DNA of 5,569 nucleotides from assembly GCA_902805495.1 (NCBI GenBank), contig CADCTH010000442.1:1-5569 (forward strand), given 5' to 3'. Position numbers and translations under genes: made by a program. Positions 1-4,786 of this stretch are shown piece by piece. Within the stretch, counting starts at the first letter, position 1. Every line of letters starts with the position of its first letter. This DNA is from an uncultured Actinomycetospora sp. (lineage in GTDB: Bacteria; Actinomycetota; Actinomycetes; Mycobacteriales; Pseudonocardiaceae). The notes under the pieces are model-generated. The model was given only the letters and a program-made list of their open reading frames with translations. It was not told the DNA's origin and made no database searches.

Positions 1-524
1 CCGGCCGCGGCACCGTCGTGACCGGTCGCGTGGAGCGCGGCATCGTCAAGGTGAACGAGGAGGTGGAGATCATCGGCATCCGCGCGAAGTCGACGAAGAC
101 CACCACCACGGGCATCGAGATGTTCCGCAAGCTCCTCGACGAGGGGCGCGCCGGCGACAACGTCGGCCTGCTCCTGCGCGGCATCAAGCGCGAGGACGTC
201 GAGCGCGGCATGGTCATCGGCAAGCCGGGCTCGATCACCCCGCACACCGAGTTCGAGGGCCAGGTCTACATCCTGGGCAAGGACGAGGGCGGACGGCACA
301 CGCCGTTCTTCAACAACTACCGCCCGCAGTTCTACTTCCGGACCACCGACGTCACCGGCGTGGTGACGCTGCCGGAGGGCACGGAGATGGTCATGCCCGG
401 TGACAACACCGAGATGTCCGTCGAGCTGATCCAGCCGATCGCCATGGAGGAGGGCCTCCGGTTCGCCATCCGTGAGGGTGGCCGGACGGTCGGCGCCGGT
501 CAGGTCACGAAGATTCAGAAGTAG
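1..524 (+). CDS. tuf: Elongation factor Tu, C-terminal part (5' truncated by window)
   Basis: EF-Tu is the cytosolic GTPase that carries aminoacyl-tRNA to the ribosomal A site. Only the last 173 residues are visible (reading frame begins at base 3), against about 397 in the whole protein, so the GTPase domain lies outside the window. What is seen is most of the domain 2 barrel, starting GRGTVVTGRVERG and including the LLLRGIKREDVERGMV segment. Domain 3 follows from about visible residue 74 (KPGSITPHTEFEGQVYIL), with the highly conserved HTPFFNNYRPQFYFRTTDVTG and the C-terminal RFAIREGGRTVGAG, ending TKIQK (TKIxK is the usual end). The stop is TAG at 522-524. It sits directly upstream of the S10 operon, as in many actinobacteria, but hairpins at 532-650 suggest its transcript mostly ends before rpsJ. 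Identification is near certain from the conserved motifs. Confidence 0.98.
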   Translation, partial: GRGTVVTGRVERGIVKVNEEVEIIGIRAKSTKTTTTGIEMFRKLLDEGRAGDNVGLLLRGIKREDVERGMVIGKPGSITPHTEFEGQVYILGKDEGGRHTPFFNNYRPQFYFRTTDVTGVVTLPEGTEMVMPGDNTEMSVELIQPIAMEEGLRFAIREGGRTVGAGQVTKIQK

Positions 525-531
525 TCGGGAG

Positions 532-555
532 GCGCAGGAGCTGCTGCTCCTGCGC
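532..555 (+). terminator. Hairpin just after tuf, probable terminator
   Basis: A perfect 10-bp stem, 532-541 (GCGCAGGAGC) with 546-555 (GCTCCTGCGC), closes a 4-base TGCT loop and starts 8 bases after the tuf stop codon. No T-tract follows; the next bases are ACCCCC. Stem-only terminators without a U tail are commonly proposed in high-GC actinobacteria, so a terminator or 3'-end stabilising role is inferred from position and perfection of the stem, not proven. Confidence 0.65.
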
Positions 556-583
556 ACCCCCGGTGTCGGGCGGCCGATCCGGT

Positions 584-612
584 CGTGCGACACTGGACAT
601 CTAGCTCGCACG
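584..612 (+). other. Inverted repeat between the two strong hairpins
   Basis: CGTGCGA (584-590) pairs perfectly with TCGCACG (606-612), a 7-bp stem around a 15-base loop that is the most AT-containing piece of the spacer (CACTGGACATCTAGC). It shares bases 611-612 with the outermost pairs of the next hairpin. It could be a weak stem, an alternative fold of the terminator region, or a dyad for a DNA-binding protein. The sequence does not discriminate between these. Confidence 0.35.
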
Positions 613-650
613 GGGCGGCCGGCTCATGCGGTATCGAGCCGGCCGCCCTG
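611..650 (+). terminator. Long GC-rich hairpin, probable second terminator of tuf
   Basis: A perfect 13-bp stem pairs 613-625 (GGGCGGCCGGCTC) with 636-648 (GAGCCGGCCGCCC) around the 10-base loop ATGCGGTATC. A C-G and a G-T pair (611/650, 612/649) can extend it to 15 bp. It lies about 90 bases after the tuf stop and about 300 before rpsJ. There is no T-tract, again fitting the stem-only actinobacterial type. Together with the 532-555 hairpin it makes a tandem terminator that would isolate tuf transcription from the S10 operon. Being symmetrical, it would fold on either strand. Confidence 0.7.
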
Positions 651-953
651 CTGTGGGTAGGGGTCCGAGAGCCACACCGTGGACCCGGGCGCCGGCCACG
701 AGCCGGAGCCCACCGTGCCGCCGGTCCTCCCCCGAGGGGCAGCGGGACGGACACACGTTGAACAGCGCGGGGTCCGCGGGGCCGCACAGTGCGAGAGCAC
801 GAGGCGGAGCCTGCCGACGGCCTCGACACGCCCGACCGCGTGGACCGGAGACGGTCCTGCTCGGGCGGACCGGGGCCGGACCATCGGCACCACTGGCCAG
901 CCGCCGGGGATTCATCCCCCCGTCGGGACGAGAAGAGGAACGGCGAAGCCACC
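651..953 (+). promoter_or_regulatory. Gene-free stretch: probable S10 operon promoter and 5' leader
   Basis: About 300 bases without a credible gene precede rpsJ; reading frames crossing it show compositional arginine/proline/glycine-rich translations and no family resemblance. The operon promoter is expected here from gene layout, but I found no convincing -35/-10 pair. TTGAAC at 758-763 is the only good -35-like hexamer, and nothing resembling TANNNT follows at 16-19 bases. The segment holds several short perfect stems: 789-800 (4 bp, GAGA loop), 801-805 with 820-824 (5 bp), 842-857 (6 bp, GAGA loop) and 906-919 (5 bp, TTCA loop). A structured leader that could take part in autogenous control is an inference; chance hairpins are frequent at this GC content. 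Confidence 0.4.
842..857 (+). promoter_or_regulatory. GNRA-type tetraloop hairpin in the rpsJ leader
   Basis: GGACCG (842-847) pairs perfectly with CGGTCC (852-857) around GAGA, a sequence matching the stable GNRA tetraloop class. The same CGGTCC arm could instead pair with the second GGACCG copy at 867-872 (9-base loop), and a further GGACC lies at 878-882, so mutually exclusive folds are possible. It lies about 100 bases before the rpsJ start. Function is unknown; a regulatory role is only a possibility. Confidence 0.3.
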
Positions 954-1259
954 ATGGCGGGACAGAAGATCCGCATCCGGCTCAAGGCCTACGACCACGA
1001 AGCGATCGACGCGTCGGCTCGGAAGATCGTCGAGACCGTGACGCGCACCGGCGCCTCGGTGGTCGGGCCCGTGCCGCTGCCGACCGAGAAGAACATCTAC
1101 TGCGTCATCCGCTCGCCGCACAAGTACAAGGACTCGCGCGAGCACTTCGAGATGCGCACGCACAAGCGACTGATCGACATCGTCGACCCGACGCCGAAGA
1201 CGGTGGACGCGCTCATGCGCATCGACCTGCCGGCGAGCGTCGACGTGAACATCCAGTGA
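954..1259 (+). CDS. rpsJ: 30S ribosomal protein S10 (uS10)
   Basis: S10 is a 3' (head) domain protein of the small ribosomal subunit, and in many bacteria it also acts as NusE in antitermination of transcription. The product is 101 residues, the normal family length. It begins MAGQKIRIRLKAYDHEAIDASARKIVETV and contains the conserved LPTEKNIYCVIRSPHKYKDSREHFEMRTHKRLIDI block, where the long loop that reaches into the 16S rRNA lies. It ends VDVNIQ, typical of actinobacteria. ATG at 954 is chosen because the family begins MAGQKIRIRLKAY and no homology precedes it. The purine-rich GAGGA at 935-939 is rather far (14 bases) and GCGAAG at 942-947 is a nearer, weaker ribosome site. It is the first gene of the S10 operon and is followed after 8 bases by rplC. 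Confidence 0.98.
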   Translation: MAGQKIRIRLKAYDHEAIDASARKIVETVTRTGASVVGPVPLPTEKNIYCVIRSPHKYKDSREHFEMRTHKRLIDIVDPTPKTVDALMRIDLPASVDVNIQ

Positions 1260-1261
1260 GG
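1258..1261 (+). promoter_or_regulatory. Ribosome binding site favouring the GTG start of rplC
   Basis: GAGG at 1258-1261 overlaps the rpsJ stop codon and lies 6 bases before GTG 1268, a good Shine-Dalgarno distance. The rival ATG at 1319 has GGAG at 1309-1312, also 6 bases away, so this site supports but does not settle the longer start. Confidence 0.45.
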
Positions 1262-1267
1262 TCGGCA

Positions 1268-1972
1268 GTGACTACAGCGACTGGAGCCAACACCTCCCCG
1301 GCGCGGCCGGAGCGGAAGATGAGCGGCGTCCTCGGCACCAAGGTCGGCATGACCCAGGTGTTCGACGAGGCGAACCGCATCGTCCCGGTGACCGTGGTGA
1401 AGGCCGGGCCCTGCGTCGTGACGCAGGTCCGGACGCCCTCGGTGGACGGCTACAACGCCGTCCAGATCGCCTACGGCGCCATCGACCCGCGCAAGGTGAA
1501 CAAGCCCGAGACCGGCCACTTCTCCAAGGCCGGCGTGACCCCCCGCCGTCACCTCGCCGAGCTGCGCACCAGCGACGCGAGTGACTACGAGATCGGCCAG
1601 GAGGTCACCGCCGAGGTGTTCTCCGCCGGCGCGGTGGTCGACATCTCCGGCACCAGCAAGGGCAAGGGCACCGCGGGCGTCATGAAGCGCCACGGCTTCC
1701 ACGGCCTCGGCGCCAGCCACGGCACCCAGCGCAAGCACCGCTCGCCGGGCGCCATCGGCGGCTGCGCCACCCCGGCGCGCGTCTTCAAGGGCACGCGCAT
1801 GGCGGGCCGCATGGGCCACGTGAAGACCACGACGCAGAACCTGACCGTGCACGGCGTCGACGCCGACGCCGGCCTGCTGCTCATCCGCGGCGCCGTCCCC
1901 GGCCCGCGCGGCGGCCTGGTCCTCGTCACGACGGCCAGCAAGGCCGACCCCGCGAAGGGCGGTGAGCAGTGA
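1268..1972 (+). CDS. rplC: 50S ribosomal protein L3 (uL3)
   Basis: L3 binds 23S rRNA early in large-subunit assembly and sends a long extension toward the peptidyl-transferase centre. From GTG 1268 the product is 234 residues; from ATG 1319 it would be 217, the size I recall for mycobacterial L3. Family homology begins at MSGVLGTKVGMTQVFDE (residues 18-34), then PVTVVKAGPCVVTQVRT, DPRKVNKP, the extension GTSKGKGTAGVMKRHGF (128-144), GASHGTQRKHRSPGAIGG (148-165) and ARVFKGTRMAGRMGH (170-184), closing with LLLIRGAVPGPRGGLVLV. The segment IGGCATP has glycine where E. coli L3 has the glutamine methylated by PrmB (IGQNQTPG), apparently normal for actinobacteria. The GTG start is preferred for its spacing from rpsJ and its GAGG site; the extra 17 residues are Thr/Ala/Pro-rich. 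The stop overlaps the rplD start (GTGA), implying translational coupling. Confidence 0.96.
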   Translation: MTTATGANTSPARPERKMSGVLGTKVGMTQVFDEANRIVPVTVVKAGPCVVTQVRTPSVDGYNAVQIAYGAIDPRKVNKPETGHFSKAGVTPRRHLAELRTSDASDYEIGQEVTAEVFSAGAVVDISGTSKGKGTAGVMKRHGFHGLGASHGTQRKHRSPGAIGGCATPARVFKGTRMAGRMGHVKTTTQNLTVHGVDADAGLLLIRGAVPGPRGGLVLVTTASKADPAKGGEQ

Positions 1973-2862
1973 GCACGCCAGACGGACAGACCCCCGGCCC
2001 GAAGGACGCCGAGGGCCCCGACGCGGCCGAGCAGACCGAGGCCACCACGGGCTCGGCGACCGGTGCCGCGACGGCCACCCTCACCACGGCCCGCCGGCGC
2101 GGCTACACCGCCGGTGAGGCCCGCCGCCTGGCCCGGCGCGACCAGCACGCGACGGCGACGGGCGAGACCCGCACCGTCACCGTGCACACGCCGACCGGCG
2201 GCACGGACGGCACCGCGGAGCTCCCCGGCGAGCTCTTCGACGCGCCGGCCAACACCGCGCTGATGCACCAGGTGGTCACCGCGCAGCTCGCGGCGGCCCG
2301 CCAGGGCACGCACGACACCAAGACGCGCGGCGAGGTCCGCGGCGGCGGCCGCAAGCCGTACCGCCAGAAGGGCACCGGCCGCGCCCGCCAGGGCTCGGTG
2401 CGCGCACCGCAGTTCACCGGCGGTGGCACCGTGCACGGCCCGACGCCGCGGGACTACGACCAGCGGACCCCGAAGAAGATGAAGGCGGCGGCGCTGCGCG
2501 GCGCGCTGTCGGACCGCGCCCGTCACGAGCGCGTCCACGTCTTCTCCGCGCTGGTCGACGGCGACGTCCCCTCGACCAAGGGCGCGCGCACCGCGCTCGA
2601 GGGCGTGGTGACCGCCGAGCGCGGGCGCCGCACGGTGCTCGCGGTCATCGCCCGCGAGGACGAGGCGGCCCGGCGCAGCGTCGCCAACCTGCCGGCGGTG
2701 CACTGGCTCACGCCGGACCAGCTCAACACCTACGACGTCCTGCGCGCCGACGACGTGGTCTTCACGACCACCGCGCTCGAGGCGTTCGTCAGCCGCGCAG
2801 CGGAGCGGAGCCGGCCCGGCACCGCCGCCCGCACCGCGGGTGGACAGGAGGTCGAGAAGTGA
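1969..2862 (+). CDS. rplD: 50S ribosomal protein L4 (uL4) with long N-terminal extension
   Basis: L4 is a 23S rRNA-binding protein whose long loop lines the exit tunnel; in enterobacteria it also represses its own S10 operon. The product is 297 residues against about 200-225 usual. The family core starts near residue 68 (RTVTVHTPTGGTDGTAELPGE). It includes NTALMHQVVTAQLAAARQGTH, the tunnel loop TRGEVRGGGRKPYRQKGTGR and ARQGSVRAPQFTGGGTVHGP (about 119-158), QRTPKKMKAAALRGALSDRAR, and LNTYDVLRADDVVFT near the end. Residues 1-67 are extra: an acidic Thr/Ala-rich part, then an arginine-rich patch (42-57). GTG 1969 is chosen because it overlaps the rplC stop (GTGA). No in-frame ATG or GTG starts the core without cutting its first strand (the GTG at V72 would). 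Its end overlaps rplW, also by GTGA. Confidence 0.96.
   Translation: MSTPDGQTPGPKDAEGPDAAEQTEATTGSATGAATATLTTARRRGYTAGEARRLARRDQHATATGETRTVTVHTPTGGTDGTAELPGELFDAPANTALMHQVVTAQLAAARQGTHDTKTRGEVRGGGRKPYRQKGTGRARQGSVRAPQFTGGGTVHGPTPRDYDQRTPKKMKAAALRGALSDRARHERVHVFSALVDGDVPSTKGARTALEGVVTAERGRRTVLAVIAREDEAARRSVANLPAVHWLTPDQLNTYDVLRADDVVFTTTALEAFVSRAAERSRPGTAARTAGGQEVEK
2846..2851 (+). promoter_or_regulatory. Strong Shine-Dalgarno for rplW inside the end of rplD
   Basis: AGGAGG, a full match to the anti-Shine-Dalgarno core, lies 7 bases before GTG 2859 and within the last codons of rplD (GQEVEK). It fixes the rplW start at GTG 2859 and would permit reinitiation by ribosomes finishing L4. Confidence 0.8.
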
Positions 2863-3164
2863 TCACCGATCCTCGAGACGTGATCGTCGCGCCGGTCATC
2901 TCCGAGAAGAGCTACGGGCTCCTCGAGGAGCGCCAGTACACGTTCCTGGTGCGCCCGGACGCGAACAAGACGCAGATCAAGATCGCCGTCCAGGAGATCT
3001 TCGACGTGCAGGTGGCCAGCGTGAACACGCTGAACCGCGAGGGCAAGCGCAAGCGCTCCCGCCGCGGCTACGGCAAGCGCAAGGCCACCAAGCGCGCCGT
3101 GGTGACGGTGACGCCCGAGAGCCGGACCATCGACGTCTTCGGCGCCCCCGGGGCAGGGAGCTGA
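2859..3164 (+). CDS. rplW: 50S ribosomal protein L23 (uL23)
   Basis: L23 sits at the exit of the peptide tunnel, binds 23S rRNA and forms the docking site for trigger factor and SRP. The product has 101 residues, normal for the family. It begins MITDPRDVIVAPVISEKSYG and continues YTFLVRPDANKTQIKIAVQE, then FDVQVASVNTLNREGKRKRS with the basic RNA-binding loop (RKRSRRGYGKRKATKRAVV) and a final beta strand ending TIDVFGAPGAGS. GTG 2859 overlaps the rplD stop in a GTGA and has a near-perfect AGGAGG 7 bases upstream. rplB follows after only 2 bases. Nothing is unusual apart from the GTG start, which rplC (preferred start) and rplD share. Confidence 0.97.
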   Translation: MITDPRDVIVAPVISEKSYGLLEERQYTFLVRPDANKTQIKIAVQEIFDVQVASVNTLNREGKRKRSRRGYGKRKATKRAVVTVTPESRTIDVFGAPGAGS

Positions 3165-3166
3165 CC

Positions 3167-4009
3167 ATGGGAATCCGCAGGTACAAGCCGACGACCGCCG
3201 GGCGGCGTGGCGCGAGCGTCTCGGACTTCGCCGAGATCACGCGTGACCACCCGGAGAAGTCGCTGATCCGTCCGCTGCACAGCAAGGGCGGCCGCAACGT
3301 CACCGGGCGCATCACCACCCGGCACCAGGGCGGCGGCCACAAGCGGGCGTACCGGGTCATCGACTTCCGTCGCCACGACAAGGACGGCGTGCCGGCCAAG
3401 GTCGCGCACATCGAGTACGACCCCAACCGCAGCGCCCGCATCGCCCTGCTGCACTACGTCGACGGCGAGAAGCGCTACATCATCGCGCCGGAGCGTCTCG
3501 GGCAGGGCGACGCCATCGAGGCCGGCCCCAAGGCCGACATCAAGCCGGGCAACAACCTGCCGCTGCGCAACATCCCCACCGGCACCGTGATCCACGCGAT
3601 CGAGCTCCGCCCCGGCGGCGGCGCGAAGATGGCCCGGTCGGCCGGCGCGCGGGTGCAGCTGGTGGCCAAGGACGGTCCGTACGCCCAGCTGCGGCTGCCC
3701 TAGGGCGAGATCCGCAACGTGGACGTGCGCTGCCGCGCCACCATCGGCGAGGTCGGGAACTCCGACCACTCGAACATCAACTGGGGCAAGGCGGGCCGCA
3801 ACCGCTGGCGCGGCAAGCGCCCGTCGGTGCGCGGTGTGGCCATGAACCCGGTCGACCACCCGCACGGCGGTGGTGAGGGCAAGACGTCCGGTGGCCGCCA
3901 CCCGGTGAACCCCGCCGGCACGCCCGAGGGCCGCACCCGGGGCCGGAAGGAGAGCGACCGCATGATCGTGCGTCGCCGCCGTACCGGCAAGAACCGCAAG
4001 AAGCGCTGA
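3167..4009 (+). CDS. rplB: 50S ribosomal protein L2 (uL2), interrupted by an in-frame TAG
   Basis: L2 binds 23S rRNA, is needed for subunit association and lies close to the peptidyl-transferase centre. The frame from ATG 3167 (AGGGAG at 3155-3160, 6 bases upstream) to TGA 4007-4009 has 280 codons, the size I recall for mycobacterial L2. But codon 179 is TAG (3701-3703). Before it, 178 residues match the family (MGIRRYKPTTAGRRG, RPLHSKGGRNVTGRITTRHQ, GGGHKRAYRVIDFRR, GDAIEAG, NNLPLRNIPTGTVIHAIE, AQLRLP). After it, 101 residues continue in the same frame (GEIRNVDVRCRATIGEVGN, GKAGRNRWRGKRP, NPVDHPHGGGEGKTSGGRHP at 227-246, IVRRRRTGKNRKKR). The family has Ser at the TAG (LPSGE). The fragment ending at 3700 would lack the DHPHGGG region near the catalytic centre, and L2 is normally essential and single-copy. 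A sequencing error or true amber readthrough are both possible; see findings. Confidence 0.93.
3701..3703 (+). other. rplB: In-frame amber codon inside rplB (expected serine)
   Basis: TAG stands at codon 179 between LP and GEIRNVDVRC, where related L2 proteins read LPSGE. TCG to TAG (one C-to-A change) would produce it. It is centred in the palindrome GCCCTAGGGC (3697-3706). No frame change accompanies it and the downstream 101 codons are fully conserved, with no sign of decay. A start at GTG 3719 lacks a good ribosome site and would omit GEIRN, so a split gene is not supported. Confidence 0.9.
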
Positions 4010-4016
4010 CGAGAGC

Positions 4017-4022
4017 AGGAGG
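4017..4022 (+). promoter_or_regulatory. Shine-Dalgarno of rpsS
   Basis: AGGAGG at 4017-4022, continuing GAG, lies 10 bases before ATG 4033 in the 23-base gap after rplB. It gives rpsS its own efficient ribosome entry site, so S19 synthesis need not depend on ribosomes finishing rplB, which matters if the rplB stop is real. Confidence 0.7.
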
Positions 4023-4032
4023 GAGCGAAGCG

Positions 4033-4314
4033 ATGCCACGCAGTCTCAAGAAGGGCCCGTTCGTCGACGACCACCTGCTCAAGAAGGTGGACGCGCTCAA
4101 CGAGGCCAACCGCAAGACCGTCATCCGGACCTGGTCCCGACGGTCGACGATCATCCCGGACATGATCGGCCACACGCTGGCCGTCCACGACGGGCGCAAG
4201 CACGTCCCGGTGTTCGTCTCGGAGTCCATGGTCGGCCACAAGCTCGGCGAGTTCGCCCCGACCCGCACGTTCCGCGGGCACGTCAAGGAGGACCGCCGCT
4301 CCCGCCGTCGCTAG
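4033..4314 (+). CDS. rpsS: 30S ribosomal protein S19 (uS19)
   Basis: S19 lies in the head of the small subunit, pairs with S13 and contacts the A-site side and the intersubunit bridge. The product is 93 residues, normal length. It starts MPRSLKKGPFVDDHLLKKVD and contains the family signature region RTWSRRSTIIPDMIGHTLAVH, then DGRKHVPVFVSESMVGHKLG, EFAPTRTFRGH and a basic tail KEDRRSRRR. ATG 4033 is preceded by AGGAGG at 4017-4022. The stop is TAG at 4312-4314, at the usual family end, which shows that TAG works as a terminator in this genome. A 61-base gap separates it from the preferred rplV start, one of the larger gaps within the cluster. Confidence 0.98.
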   Translation: MPRSLKKGPFVDDHLLKKVDALNEANRKTVIRTWSRRSTIIPDMIGHTLAVHDGRKHVPVFVSESMVGHKLGEFAPTRTFRGHVKEDRRSRRR

Positions 4315-4357
4315 TCGACGCCGGAACAGAGTGCGCGGGATCCCCATGGCCCGAGTC

Positions 4358-4365
4358 AAGGAAGG
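4358..4365 (+). promoter_or_regulatory. Ribosome binding site deciding the rplV start
   Basis: AAGGAAGG at 4358-4365 lies 10 bases before ATG 4376. The alternative in-frame ATG 4346 and GTG 4331 have no comparable site (only GGGA at 4337-4340 near the former), so 4376 is preferred. Confidence 0.65.
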
Positions 4366-4375
4366 TACGTCCGAT

Positions 4376-4785
4376 ATGGCTGCAGCAGCCGAGACCGACG
4401 CGGCCCCCCGCGGGGCGGTCGCGCGGGCGCGCTACGTGCGCATGTCGCCGATGAAGGTCCGCCGCGTCGTGGACCTGGTGCGGGGCATGCCCGTCGGCCA
4501 GGCCGCCTCGGTGCTGGAGTTCGCCCAGCTGAAGGCGGCCCGCCCGGTGGCGAAGGTGGTCGCCAGCGCGGTGGCCAACGCCGAGAACAACGTCGACCTG
4601 GACCCCACGAACCTCGTGATCTCGACGATCACGGTCGACGAGGGTCCCACCATGAAGCGGTTCCAGCCCCGCGCGCAGGGCCGGGCGTACCGCATCCGGA
4701 AGCGGACCAGCCACATCTTCGTCGAGGTGACCGAGGTCGCCGAGGGCAAGGGTGGCCGCACGCGCGCGAAGGGGAGTGGCCGCTG

Positions 4786-4786
<1 letters not shown>
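4376..4786 (+). CDS. rplV: 50S ribosomal protein L22 (uL22)
   Basis: L22 binds all domains of 23S rRNA, and its beta-hairpin forms part of the exit-tunnel constriction with L4. From ATG 4376 the product is 136 residues. After an actinobacterial-type Ala/Asp-rich leader (residues 1-15) the core reads AVARARYVRMSPMKVRRVVDLVRGMPV, then ARPVAKVVASAVANAENN, LVISTITVDEGPTMKRFQPR with the tunnel hairpin (about 88-108), and the family signature AQGRAYRIRKRTSHIFVEV. It ends in a short basic tail (GGRTRAKGSGR), much shorter than the long Lys/Ala tail of mycobacterial L22. ATG 4346 would add 10 residues (MARVKEGTSD) but has a poor ribosome site. The stop overlaps the rpsC start as TGATG, suggesting coupling. 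Confidence 0.97.

Noticed and set aside
594..607. Promoter elements TGGACA (594-599) and TAGCTC (602-607) in the tuf-rpsJ spacer.
   Set aside because: The two are only 2 bases apart, and neither has a partner at normal distance. The AT content is simply the loop of the 584-612 inverted repeat.
758..790. Promoter with -35 TTGAAC (758-763) and -10 CACAGT (785-790).
   Set aside because: The spacer would be 21 bases and the -10 match is poor. The predicted start would fall inside a small hairpin. Kept only as a weak possibility within the 651-953 entry.
789..953. N-terminal extension of S10 from GTG 789.
   Set aside because: The family begins at MAGQKIRIRLKAY, encoded from ATG 954. The upstream part shows no homology and lies in probable leader sequence.
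626..1267. Upstream extension of the rplC frame back to ATG 626, across the tuf-rpsJ spacer and rpsJ.
   Set aside because: The ATG lies in the loop of a terminator-like hairpin, the translation is arginine/alanine-rich and unlike any family, and it overlaps the whole of rpsJ in another frame.
1585..2703. Long antisense open frame (372 codons) opposite rplC and rplD.
   Set aside because: Its translation is Ala/Gly/Arg/Val-rich with no recognisable domain. Long antisense frames are a normal by-product of G/C at third codon positions.
2840..3166. An alternative frame across rplW that joins rplB in frame.
   Set aside because: It is only the rplB frame left open by high GC. L23 is clearly encoded in the other frame and L2 begins at ATG 3167 with its own ribosome site.
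3701..3703. Pyrrolysine or other dedicated recoding at the rplB TAG.
   Set aside because: The expected residue is an ordinary Ser in a conserved rRNA-binding protein. I see no specific recoding structure around it, and TAG terminates tuf and rpsS normally. Undemonstrable from this window.
3719..4009. A separate gene starting at GTG 3719 encoding the C-terminal part of L2 (natural split L2).
   Set aside because: It is in the same frame as the upstream part, has no good Shine-Dalgarno (AGGG at 3702-3705 is 13 bases away), and would omit the conserved GEIRN that is still encoded between the TAG and the GTG. I know of no split L2 in bacteria. One interrupted rplB explains everything.
3068..4039. 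Long antisense open frame opposite rplW and rplB.
   Set aside because: Low-complexity shadow of the sense genes with no domain and no sensible context.
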